Part shown: piece after piece, positions 1 to 6,262 of the stretch
How the letters are laid out: each line of letters starts with the position of its first letter
Numbering within the stretch: the stretch's first letter is position 1
Assembly (NCBI GenBank): GCA_964575235.1
Contig: CAZNQG010000122.1
Coordinates: forward strand, 1 to 9,814
Direction of reading: 5' to 3'
DNA: 9,814 nucleotides
DNA from: SM23-62 sp964575235
GTDB lineage: Bacteria > Bacteroidota > Bacteroidia > Bacteroidales > SM23-62
Program-made: the position numbers and the translations under genes
The notes under the pieces: generated by a model
The model's input: the letters and a program-made list of their open reading frames with translations, nothing else
Database searches by the model: none
Told to the model about the DNA's origin: nothing

Positions 1-147
1 TTCCCGGAGTGCGCCGGCGGGGGATTCGGGCAATCCAGGATCTGCATGTATTTCCTGCGCAAGGCGCACATCGGGGAGGTACAGGCCAGCATCTGGCCGG
101 GTGAAATGCAGGAGCACTGCCGTAAAACCGGGATCTTCCTGATGTAG
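1..147 (+). CDS. C-terminal end of an unrecognised protein (5' partial)
   Basis: An open frame runs from the first base for 48 codons to a TAG at 145-147. Its third codon positions are strongly G/C-rich, as in the other genes here, which suggests it is real coding sequence rather than chance. The visible tail is rich in Gly and Cys at its start (ECAGGGFGQSR), then has a basic and aromatic stretch (MYFLRKAH), and ends in GIFLM. I do not recognise the family and assign no function. It is convergent with uxaC, with 42 bases between the two stop codons, so it need not belong to the uronate locus. No convincing terminator is visible in that gap. Confidence 0.5.
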   Translation, partial: FPECAGGGFGQSRICMYFLRKAHIGEVQASIWPGEMQEHCRKTGIFLM

Positions 148-189
148 GGAAGTCCGGCCGCCCGAAGCGGAAGAATCCCTCGCTGCCCC

Positions 190-1602
190 TCAGGCCTCGT
201 CGTAAAAGCCGAAATAGCTGCGTGCGTTCCGGTAGCTGATGTCCTCCACCATTTTGCCGAGCAGGTCCATGTCCGGCGGGATCAGACCCTTCTCCACATC
301 GTTCCCGAGCAGGTTGCAGAGGATCCTGCGGAAGTATTCATGGCGGGGGTAGGACAGGAAGCTCCTGGAATCGGTCAGCATACCCACGAAACGGCTCAGG
401 AGTCCCAGGTTGGACAGGGCATTCATCTGCTTCTCCATGCCGTCTTTCTGATCCAGGAACCACCACCCGGAACCGAATTGCATCTTGCCGGGTGTACTGC
501 CGTCGTTGAAATTATAGAGCATGGTGGCGATCAGTTCGTTATCCCGTGGATTCAGATTATACACGATGGTCCTGGTAAGTTTTTCCGTGGAATCCAGGCG
601 GTTGAAAAACCTGGACATCGGCCGTGCGATTTCGAAATCGCCGATGGAATCATAGCCCGTATCCGGTCCCAGAAGCTTCAGCATCCGGGAATTGTTGTTC
701 CGTATGGCCCCGATGTGGAATTGCTGTGTCCACCCCTTTTCGTGGTCCATCGTGGCAAAGATTACAAGCATGCCGGATTTGAACTTGAGGATTTCGTCCT
801 GGCTGAGCTTCTTGCCCGAGCGTATCTTGTTGAAGATGTATTCCAGGTCCGGCTGCGTGTATTCCTCCGCGTAGATGGTCTCGATCCCGTGGTCCGAAAG
901 CCGGCATCCGTTTTCATGGAAGTAATCATGCCTTTTCCGGAGTGCCTCGATCAGGTCTTCGAAGTTACTGATCCGCATGCCGGCGGCTTCCGCAAGGGCG
1001 TCAAGGTAGATGTTGTAATTATGGCTGTTTTCAACCGTCATGGCCTTGTCCGGCCTCCAGGCGGGTATCATTTTAATCTCGAATCCATCCTCCCTTACTT
1101 TCTTGTGGTGTTCCAGGGAGTCGGCCGGATCGTCGGTGGTACATACCAGTTCCACGTTCATCTTCCGGAGGATGTTCCGGGTGCTGAATTCCTCTGTCCG
1201 CAGCATATCGCTTGCTTCCCGGTAGATGTCCTTTGCAGAGGCCGGCTCCAGGATCCGCTCGATCCCGAAGGGCCTTTTCAGCTCCATATGGGTCCAGTGA
1301 TAAAGCGGGTTTCTAAATGTATATGGGACCGTTTCGGCCCATTTCATGAATTTCTCCTCATCCGGGGCATCTCCCGTGATGTAACGTTCGGGCACGCCGT
1401 TGGCACGCATGGCCCGCCACTTGTAATGATCGCCTTTCAGCCAGATCCGGGTCAGGTTCTCGAAACGTTTGTCACCGGCTATCTCATCCGGAGGCAGATG
1501 GCAGTGGTAATCGATGATGGGCTGGTCCTTGGCATGCTCTTGGTACAGGGTTTCTGCCGTTTTGGTTTCCAGCAGGAAGTTCTCATCCAGGAATTTCTTC
1601 AT
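190..1602 (-). CDS. uxaC: Uronate (glucuronate/galacturonate) isomerase UxaC
   Basis: This 470-residue protein has the same length as Escherichia coli UxaC and belongs to the metal-dependent amidohydrolase-fold uronate isomerases (EC 5.3.1.12). It isomerises D-galacturonate to D-tagaturonate and D-glucuronate to D-fructuronate in the cytoplasm, the entry step of the Ashwell pathway. Visible family marks are the metal-binding DYHCHLPP near the N-terminus (His33 and His35), CTTDDP at 154-159, QFHIGAIRNNN around 294-304, and MLTDSRSFLSYPRHEYFRR near 409-426, which contains the expected catalytic Asp411 and Arg413. The ATG at 1602 gives a complete N-terminus (MKKFLDENFLL) typical of the family. 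It is the second gene of a minus-strand pair, 28 bases after uxaE, so co-transcription is likely. The gene appears intact. Confidence 0.96.
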   Translation of the reverse strand: MKKFLDENFLLETKTAETLYQEHAKDQPIIDYHCHLPPDEIAGDKRFENLTRIWLKGDHYKWRAMRANGVPERYITGDAPDEEKFMKWAETVPYTFRNPLYHWTHMELKRPFGIERILEPASAKDIYREASDMLRTEEFSTRNILRKMNVELVCTTDDPADSLEHHKKVREDGFEIKMIPAWRPDKAMTVENSHNYNIYLDALAEAAGMRISNFEDLIEALRKRHDYFHENGCRLSDHGIETIYAEEYTQPDLEYIFNKIRSGKKLSQDEILKFKSGMLVIFATMDHEKGWTQQFHIGAIRNNNSRMLKLLGPDTGYDSIGDFEIARPMSRFFNRLDSTEKLTRTIVYNLNPRDNELIATMLYNFNDGSTPGKMQFGSGWWFLDQKDGMEKQMNALSNLGLLSRFVGMLTDSRSFLSYPRHEYFRRILCNLLGNDVEKGLIPPDMDLLGKMVEDISYRNARSYFGFYDEA

Positions 1603-1630
1603 ATCAGGTCGTTTTTGAATTGGCCGGGGA

Positions 1631-2878
1631 TTACAGGTCGAAAAGCCTCTTCAGGTGCCTTTCGAATATATTTTCCTCCACGTTCTGTGCAATGATCCTC
1701 GCGTTTTCCTGCAGCGCCTCGTAGTATTCGGCACCCAGTTCGGCGGCAACCTTGTAACCGACGTGGATGAGCTGGCGGAAATTGGGATTGTATTCCGGGT
1801 GTCCGGGAATGTGGCGCAGGGTGTTTGTGAATTTATCGCCGTCCCATTCATCCACCGTGTCGGGCGAGGGCAGTCCCTCGGGATCGATGTCGATCACCGT
1901 TGCATAGGGCGCGCAGAGCGCCTCCTGCTTGTCGTACGCCTTGCGATAGATCCTTTTGGCCATCTGCAGACCGTCCCCTCCGGCGGCAGCCAGGCCGATG
2001 ATTTCCTCGAGCCATGTCGTACCGGCCGTTTTTACATGAAGACCCTTGTCGTACTTGCGGATGAGCCTTCCCATGACGGGATAAATGCTGAACTTGTCCG
2101 AGCCGGAATGAACGCTCAGTTTCAGGTTTTCCGGCAGCCCGAACTCCCGGACGGCGTGATCGATCACCAGGAGATCTTCTTCGAATTCCTTCTCGAACTG
2201 CCGGAAATCCCCTTCGTAATCGACTCCCTTGTTGAACCTGCCCGTGAATTTTGGCGCAATCGTCTGCAGGGGAAGGTTTTCTTTTGCCAGCATGCCCAGG
2301 ATGAAAAACAGGTCCACCGGCGTCTGCGGCCTTTCAACCTCGTCCATCGATACTTCCGGGATCAGGTTTTCCGCACCCTTTACGCCGGCAATATGCCGGT
2401 AGAGAACGGCTGCCTTCTCGGTTGCATACAGGAATTTACCGGCGATCTCCGCCAGGCCCTCTTCCGTGATCGTGTAGGCCTGGCCGATACCCGGTATTCT
2501 GAGGTCCCCGATGTAACGACGGTTCTCCTCCAGAAAGGCTTTCATTTTTTCCCCGTCCGGCTTCTCGTTGATGTAATCCGCCACGTCCAGGGTGAAAAAA
2601 TCGGAATGTTCGATATAGGGATCTACGTTCGACATGTTGATGTGATCGGCATCCACATGGTATTCCCCCTTCCATTCCAGGGCTGCTACGGCTGCATCCG
2701 CTTCCGCGCGTACATCGGCCGGGGAAGTTCCTACGATGCCGTGTTCACGGTTGGATTTGTTCCAGACCGGCACCACGTCGATGCCTGCCTTTTTTGCCTT
2801 TATCAGTGCTGTTAACTGTGCTTTTCCCTGATGACCGAAACGGTCACCGATTCCGAAAGAATATTTGCTTATTTTCAT
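1631..2878 (-). CDS. uxaE: Tagaturonate epimerase UxaE
   Basis: The protein has 415 residues from the ATG at 2878 and starts MKISKYSFGIGDRFGHQGKA, the characteristic opening of the UxaE family. UxaE epimerises D-tagaturonate to D-fructuronate and so lets galacturonate be handled by the glucuronate branch, without altronate oxidoreductase and dehydratase. Other conserved stretches are PVWNKSNREH (37-46), HVDADHI (74-80), APKFTGRFNKGVDY (208-221), SVHSGSDKF (255-263) and HVKTAGT (281-287). Their histidines and acidic residues suit a metal-dependent sugar-acid epimerase, but I infer the metal from the family. A start 13 codons further upstream at 2917 is open, but it would lie inside the 2902-2921 operator palindrome and adds non-conserved residues, so 2878 is preferred. 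uxaC follows after 28 bases. The direction, away from the LacI gene, suggests control by that regulator. Confidence 0.93.
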   Translation of the reverse strand: MKISKYSFGIGDRFGHQGKAQLTALIKAKKAGIDVVPVWNKSNREHGIVGTSPADVRAEADAAVAALEWKGEYHVDADHINMSNVDPYIEHSDFFTLDVADYINEKPDGEKMKAFLEENRRYIGDLRIPGIGQAYTITEEGLAEIAGKFLYATEKAAVLYRHIAGVKGAENLIPEVSMDEVERPQTPVDLFFILGMLAKENLPLQTIAPKFTGRFNKGVDYEGDFRQFEKEFEEDLLVIDHAVREFGLPENLKLSVHSGSDKFSIYPVMGRLIRKYDKGLHVKTAGTTWLEEIIGLAAAGGDGLQMAKRIYRKAYDKQEALCAPYATVIDIDPEGLPSPDTVDEWDGDKFTNTLRHIPGHPEYNPNFRQLIHVGYKVAAELGAEYYEALQENARIIAQNVEENIFERHLKRLFDL

Positions 2879-2901
2879 AATTATGTCGGGTAAAAAGAAA
2901 T

Positions 2902-2921
2902 TTTCGTGTGCGCACACGAAA
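2902..2921. promoter_or_regulatory. Perfect 20-bp palindrome, probable LacI-family operator
   Basis: The sequence TTTCGTGTGCGCACACGAAA is a perfect inverted repeat centred between 2911 and 2912. Even-length palindromes with a central CG are typical operators of LacI-family repressors. This one lies between divergent uxaE and the lacI-type gene, 23 bases upstream of the uxaE start and just upstream of the regulator's -7 box. It overlaps the candidate uxaE promoter. I infer that the adjacent regulator binds here and controls both directions, including its own gene. The palindrome is seen directly; binding is inferred. Confidence 0.75.
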
Positions 2922-2949
2922 TTACGATTAATTTTTTACATTTGTCCAA
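2917..2949 (-). promoter_or_regulatory. Candidate Bacteroidota-type promoter for uxaE-uxaC
   Basis: On the minus strand TAATTTCG (2924 to 2917) matches the Bacteroidota -7 box TAnnTTTG with one mismatch. TTGG (2949 to 2946), 21 bases upstream, is a partial match to the -33 TTTG box. The -7 box overlaps the operator palindrome, and transcription would start some 30 bases before the uxaE ATG. The match is imperfect, so this is only a candidate. Confidence 0.3.
2937..2944 (+). promoter_or_regulatory. Bacteroidota -7 promoter box (TACATTTG) for the lacI-type gene and downstream operon
   Basis: TACATTTG is a perfect match to the TAnnTTTG -7 consensus used by the primary sigma factor of Bacteroidota. 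Transcription would begin a few bases downstream, giving a leader of about 55-60 bases before the regulator's proposed start. No clear -33 TTTG is present; the region where it should lie overlaps or abuts the operator at 2902-2921, so repression by promoter occlusion is plausible. Confidence 0.5.
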
Positions 2950-2961
2950 GAACTGACAAAA

Positions 2962-2993
2962 TTTTCCGGGAAGATAGGAATACCCCGGGAAAA
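2962..2993 (+). other. Stem-loop in the leader of the lacI-type gene
   Basis: TTTTCCGGG (2962-2970) pairs with CCCGGGAAAA (2984-2993) in a 9-bp stem with one bulged G at 2987 and a 13-base loop. It lies between the -7 box and the proposed CTG start at 3008. It could affect translation or stability of the operon mRNA. It lacks a following U-tract, so it is not a normal intrinsic terminator. The structure is seen by eye; the function is unknown. Confidence 0.35.
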
Positions 2994-3007
2994 AACCAGC
3001 CGGCAAA

Positions 3008-4060
3008 CTGAAAATTCGGATCAAGGATATTGCAGATCGTGCGGGAGTCTCTACGGGAACCGTCGACCGGGTCATACACGAACGGGGCGAAGTTTCCATA
3101 GCCACCCGGGAAAGGGTCATGGGCATTCTCCGGGAAATGAAATACCAGCCCGACGTCCTGGCCCGGAGCCTGGCCTCGAAACACCCGCTGCGGGTGGCCG
3201 TGCTTCTTCCGTTCCATACCCCGGAAAACTGGTTCTGGAAAGAACCCCTGAACGGTATACAGGATGCCTGCAGCGAACTCGAGCATTTCAGGATTGAGGT
3301 TAAGGAATTCCTGTACAACCAGTTTGAGAAGTCCGAGTTCCAGGAACGGGCAGGGGAGGTCCTGGCCTACGCCCCGGATGCCGTGATTGCGGCTCCCGTT
3401 TTCAACCAGGAAACCCGTGATTTTTTCGACCGTTGTTCCGAGGCGGGCATCCCCTTCGTGTCGCTGAACGACAACATCCGGCATCCCGGGCAGGTTACCT
3501 ATGTGGGACAGGATTCCAGGCGCAGCGGTGCGGTGGCCGGATACCTCATGAAGACCGGCATGTCGGGGCTGGGAAAGCTCCTTGTGATCAGCATTGCGGG
3601 GGACAGGGACAATTACAACCACATCCTGAACCGGGAACAGGGCTTCAAGGAATATTTTGAGGCCTCGGACGGGGAACCCGTGCCCGTGATCATAAGCCGG
3701 GCCATGCAGAAGGACAGCTATGCTTACATACGGCGAGCACTGGGAGAACTGCTAGACCGGCACCGGGAAATCCAAGGGATCTTCGTAACCAACTCCAGGG
3801 TTTACCAGGTAGCCAGGTTCCTTTTCAACACGGGCAGGAAGGACATCATCCTGGTCGGTTACGACCTGATCAAACCCAATATCAAGTACCTCAACAACGG
3901 CACCATCAGTTTCCTGATCAGCCAGAAACCGAGGGAACAGGGATACAAGGCCATGATTTCCGTATTCAATGCCCTGAAACTCAACAGACAACCATCGCCT
4001 GAGCAGCACATCTCCATCGACATCATTTGCAGGGAGAACCTTAGCTGCTACCGGGTTTAA
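3008..4060 (+). CDS. LacI-family transcriptional regulator (probable non-AUG start)
   Basis: The reading frame encodes an N-terminal LacI helix-turn-helix (KIRIKDIADRAGVSTGTVDRVIHERGEVS, residues 2-30), a hinge around residues 45-58, then a periplasmic-binding-protein-like effector domain to the end. With a CTG start at 3008 it is 350 residues, normal for the family. The first in-frame ATG (3119) would remove the whole DNA-binding domain and cannot be the functional start. Upstream, a TAG at 2975-2977 closes the frame, and no ATG, GTG or TTG lies between it and the helix-turn-helix; CTG at 3008 gives an N-terminus matching homologues, and ATT at 3014 is the other option. It is divergent from uxaE and 9 bases from uxuB. 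It probably represses both units, with a uronate pathway intermediate as inducer, but the effector is not visible from sequence. Confidence 0.9.
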   Translation: MKIRIKDIADRAGVSTGTVDRVIHERGEVSIATRERVMGILREMKYQPDVLARSLASKHPLRVAVLLPFHTPENWFWKEPLNGIQDACSELEHFRIEVKEFLYNQFEKSEFQERAGEVLAYAPDAVIAAPVFNQETRDFFDRCSEAGIPFVSLNDNIRHPGQVTYVGQDSRRSGAVAGYLMKTGMSGLGKLLVISIAGDRDNYNHILNREQGFKEYFEASDGEPVPVIISRAMQKDSYAYIRRALGELLDRHREIQGIFVTNSRVYQVARFLFNTGRKDIILVGYDLIKPNIKYLNNGTISFLISQKPREQGYKAMISVFNALKLNRQPSPEQHISIDIICRENLSCYRV

Positions 4061-4069
4061 TTCAATATC

Positions 4070-4921
4070 ATGGAAAACAATGCATTTAAAGAACTGAAAG
4101 ACAAAGTCTGCGTGATCACCGGGGGAGCCGGTGTGATCGGGACGGCCATTGTCAGGGGACTGGCCAGTGTCGGTATGAAAATCGTTATCCTGGACATCGT
4201 CGAGGAACTGGCCCTGAAGGTGGCCGCCGGTGTAAAGTCCGAATTCGGGGCCGAGGTGATCGGCCTCCAGGCGGATGTGCTGAGCCGTGAATCCCTCGAA
4301 AAGGCCCGTGAAACCATCCACCGGGATTACGGGAGGATCTCCTACCTGATCAACGGGGCCGGGGGCAACTCGCCCAAGGCTACTACCCAGGTGGAGACCA
4401 TGGACCCGGAGAATAAAACCGAGTGGGACAAGACCTTTTTCGGACTGGAGATGCAGGGATTCGACTGGGTCTTTGATTTGAATTTCAAGGGCACCCTGCT
4501 GCCGACCATGGTTCTTGGTAAGGACCTGGTGGAAGATGGAGGGGGAGCGATCCTCAACATTTCCTCCATGAATTCCTACAAGCCATTGACGAAGATCCCG
4601 GCCTATTCTGCGGCTAAATCCGCCGTAAACAATTTCACGGAATGGCTGGCGGTACATTTTGCCAAGACCGGCGTAAGGGTCAATGCCGTTGCTCCCGGGT
4701 TCTTCCTGACCCAGCAGAACCGTTTCCTGCTGGTCGATGAAAAAACGGGTAAGCCCACCGCCAGGGGACAGAAAATCATTGCCAACACCCCGATGGGACG
4801 GTACGGCGAGGTGGAAGAACTGCAGGGGGCGGTCCTGTTTCTTTTGTCGGACCTGTCCCGGTTCGTGACCGGGATCGTAATTCCCGTGGACGGGGGATAT
4901 TCGGCTTACGGAGGGGTTTAA
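4070..4921 (+). CDS. uxuB: SDR-family D-fructuronate reductase (D-mannonate oxidoreductase)
   Basis: This 283-residue classical short-chain dehydrogenase has the Rossmann glycine motif TGGAGVIG (17-24), an acidic Asp42 at the end of the second strand (favouring NAD(H)), NGAGG (95-99), a catalytic Ser at 165/166, Tyr179 and Lys183 (YSAAK), and a C-terminal VDGGYSAYGGV. The long insertion between NGAGG and LNFKGT (about 100-137) is characteristic of the SDR-type mannonate oxidoreductases such as Bacillus subtilis YjmF. It would reduce D-fructuronate, from UxaC and UxaE, to D-mannonate. It is not related to the long-chain polyol-type UxuB of E. coli. It begins 9 bases after the regulator gene and ends 10 bases before the next gene, indicating one operon. 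The substrate is inferred from family likeness plus context; another sugar-acid substrate remains possible. Confidence 0.86.
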   Translation: MENNAFKELKDKVCVITGGAGVIGTAIVRGLASVGMKIVILDIVEELALKVAAGVKSEFGAEVIGLQADVLSRESLEKARETIHRDYGRISYLINGAGGNSPKATTQVETMDPENKTEWDKTFFGLEMQGFDWVFDLNFKGTLLPTMVLGKDLVEDGGGAILNISSMNSYKPLTKIPAYSAAKSAVNNFTEWLAVHFAKTGVRVNAVAPGFFLTQQNRFLLVDEKTGKPTARGQKIIANTPMGRYGEVEELQGAVLFLLSDLSRFVTGIVIPVDGGYSAYGGV

Positions 4922-4931
4922 TAATTCAATC

Positions 4932-6206
4932 ATGATATATTTCGAGCGAGGATCGGAAAAGGACGACCTGGGCAGGGAGGGACTCAGGGAGGGGCTGTTC
5001 ACCGCCCTGGATGCCATAGGCCGCCGCAAAAAGGTGCTGTCCGTCCCTCCTGATTTTACCCGCAAGCACTCCTTTGCCGGTTCCCTGACGGGACTGGCCG
5101 AGGATTACTACGGCGGGGCGATGACGGATGTGCTGCCGGCGCTCGGCACGCACGCTCCCATGACCGAAGGGGAGATCCGGGAGATGTTTCCGGATGTGCC
5201 CGCAGGGAAGTTCCGTGTGCATAACTGGAGGCAGGATGTGCTGACCCTCGGGGAAGTGCCCGGGAATTATGTTTCGGAGGTTTCCGGCGGGATCGTATCC
5301 TATCCCTGGCCGGCCCAGGTGAACCGGCTTATAAAGGAGGGCGGCTATGACCTGATCCTTTCCATCGGGCAGGTGGTACCGCACGAGGTGATAGGCATGG
5401 CCAATTACAACAAGAATATTTTCGTGGGTACCGGGGGACCCGAAGGCATCAATAAGAGCCATTTCCTGGGTGCGGCATACGGCATGGAAAAGCTTATGGG
5501 GCGCGCGGATAACCCGGTCCGAAGGGTCCTGAATTATGCCTCGGACCATTTCGCCTCGGACCTGCCGGTCCTGTACGTGCTCACCGTAGTAAGCCCGGAT
5601 GCGGACCGGGAACTGAAGGTCCGGGGACTATACATCGGGGATGACATGGAATGTTTTGAGCGGGCCAGCGAGCTTTCCCTCAAAGTGAATTTCGAGATGC
5701 TACCCAGCCCGTTGGAGAAAGTTGTGGTCTACCTGGACCCGGCCGAGTTTAAAAGCACCTGGCTTGGCAACAAGAGCATATACCGGACCCGCATGGCGCT
5801 GGCGGACGGGGGCGAGCTCATCGTACTGGGTCCGGGGGTAAAGGAGTTCGGTGAAGACCGGGCCATCGACGCCCTGATCCGTAAATACGGCTACCGGACG
5901 ACTCCCGAAATACTGGATTTCGTCGCACGAAACGAGGACCTCAGGAACAACCTGAGCGCGGCGGCCCACCTGATCCATGGCTCTTCCGAGAACCGCTTTG
6001 AAATCACCTACTGCCCGGGCCACCTGGACCGGAGGGCGATCGAAGGGGTGGGGTTCCGGTACGCCGACCTGGATAAACTGATGAAGAAATACGATCCGAT
6101 GACGCTCCGGGACGGAAAGAACATGCTCCCGGGCGGCGAGGAGGTCTATTACATATCGAATCCTGCTTTGGGACTGTGGGCCTTCGAGGGGAGGTTCGGG
6201 AAATGA
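4932..6206 (+). CDS. LarA-like (DUF2088) nickel-pincer racemase/epimerase, putative D-gluconate/D-mannonate 2-epimerase
   Basis: This 424-residue protein has the same length as Lactobacillus plantarum lactate racemase LarA. Counterparts of its key residues can be seen: Asp41 and Arg44 in PPDFTRKHS (LarA D72, R75), His74 in GTHAPM (H108), His151 in GQVVPH (H174), Lys161 in YNKNIFVG (K184, which anchors the cofactor) and His177 in NKSHFLG (H200, nickel ligand). The spacings H151-K161-H177 equal those of LarA, H174-K184-H200. It should therefore carry the nickel-pincer nucleotide made by LarB, LarC and LarE, none of which is in this window. Superfamily members racemise lactate, malate and other 2-hydroxyacids, and D-gluconate 2-epimerases are known. 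Lying between uxuB and gnd, it most likely interconverts D-mannonate and D-gluconate. Family assignment is firm; the substrate is inference. Only 10 bases separate it from uxuB. Confidence 0.9.
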   Translation: MIYFERGSEKDDLGREGLREGLFTALDAIGRRKKVLSVPPDFTRKHSFAGSLTGLAEDYYGGAMTDVLPALGTHAPMTEGEIREMFPDVPAGKFRVHNWRQDVLTLGEVPGNYVSEVSGGIVSYPWPAQVNRLIKEGGYDLILSIGQVVPHEVIGMANYNKNIFVGTGGPEGINKSHFLGAAYGMEKLMGRADNPVRRVLNYASDHFASDLPVLYVLTVVSPDADRELKVRGLYIGDDMECFERASELSLKVNFEMLPSPLEKVVVYLDPAEFKSTWLGNKSIYRTRMALADGGELIVLGPGVKEFGEDRAIDALIRKYGYRTTPEILDFVARNEDLRNNLSAAAHLIHGSSENRFEITYCPGHLDRRAIEGVGFRYADLDKLMKKYDPMTLRDGKNMLPGGEEVYYISNPALGLWAFEGRFGK

Positions 6207-6217
6207 GGCACATGGCC

Positions 6218-6244
6218 TGACCGCTGGTATTGCGGCAGCGGGTC
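6218..6244 (+). other. Intergenic stem-loop before pdxB
   Basis: CCGCTG (6221-6226) and CAGCGG (6236-6241) form a perfect 6-bp stem with a 9-base loop. With one bulged G the pairing extends to GACCGCTG/CAGCGGGTC. It sits between the LarA-like gene and pdxB and has no U-tract. It would place the alternative TTG start at 6230 in its loop, which favours the GTG at 6263. Function is unknown. Confidence 0.3.
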
Positions 6245-6262
6245 GGTGAAATCCTGGAAAGG

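Noticed and set aside
148..189. Possible bidirectional terminator between the first gene and uxaC
   Set aside because: Only a 4-bp stem (CCGC/GCGG) is visible and there is no U-tract on either strand.
340..1695. Plus-strand open frame of 451 codons opposite uxaC
   Set aside because: uxaC on the minus strand is unmistakable. The plus-strand product is low-similarity antisense sequence.
2879..2917. Longer uxaE start at 2917
   Set aside because: The extra 13 residues do not fit the family N-terminus, and the start would lie inside the operator palindrome.
3119..4060. ATG at 3119 as the start of the LacI-type regulator
   Set aside because: It would delete the complete helix-turn-helix that is encoded in frame immediately upstream.
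3752..5065. Long minus-strand open frame of 437 codons spanning the lacI and uxuB genes
   Set aside because: It crosses two clear plus-strand genes and their junction. High GC at third codon positions often creates such antisense frames.
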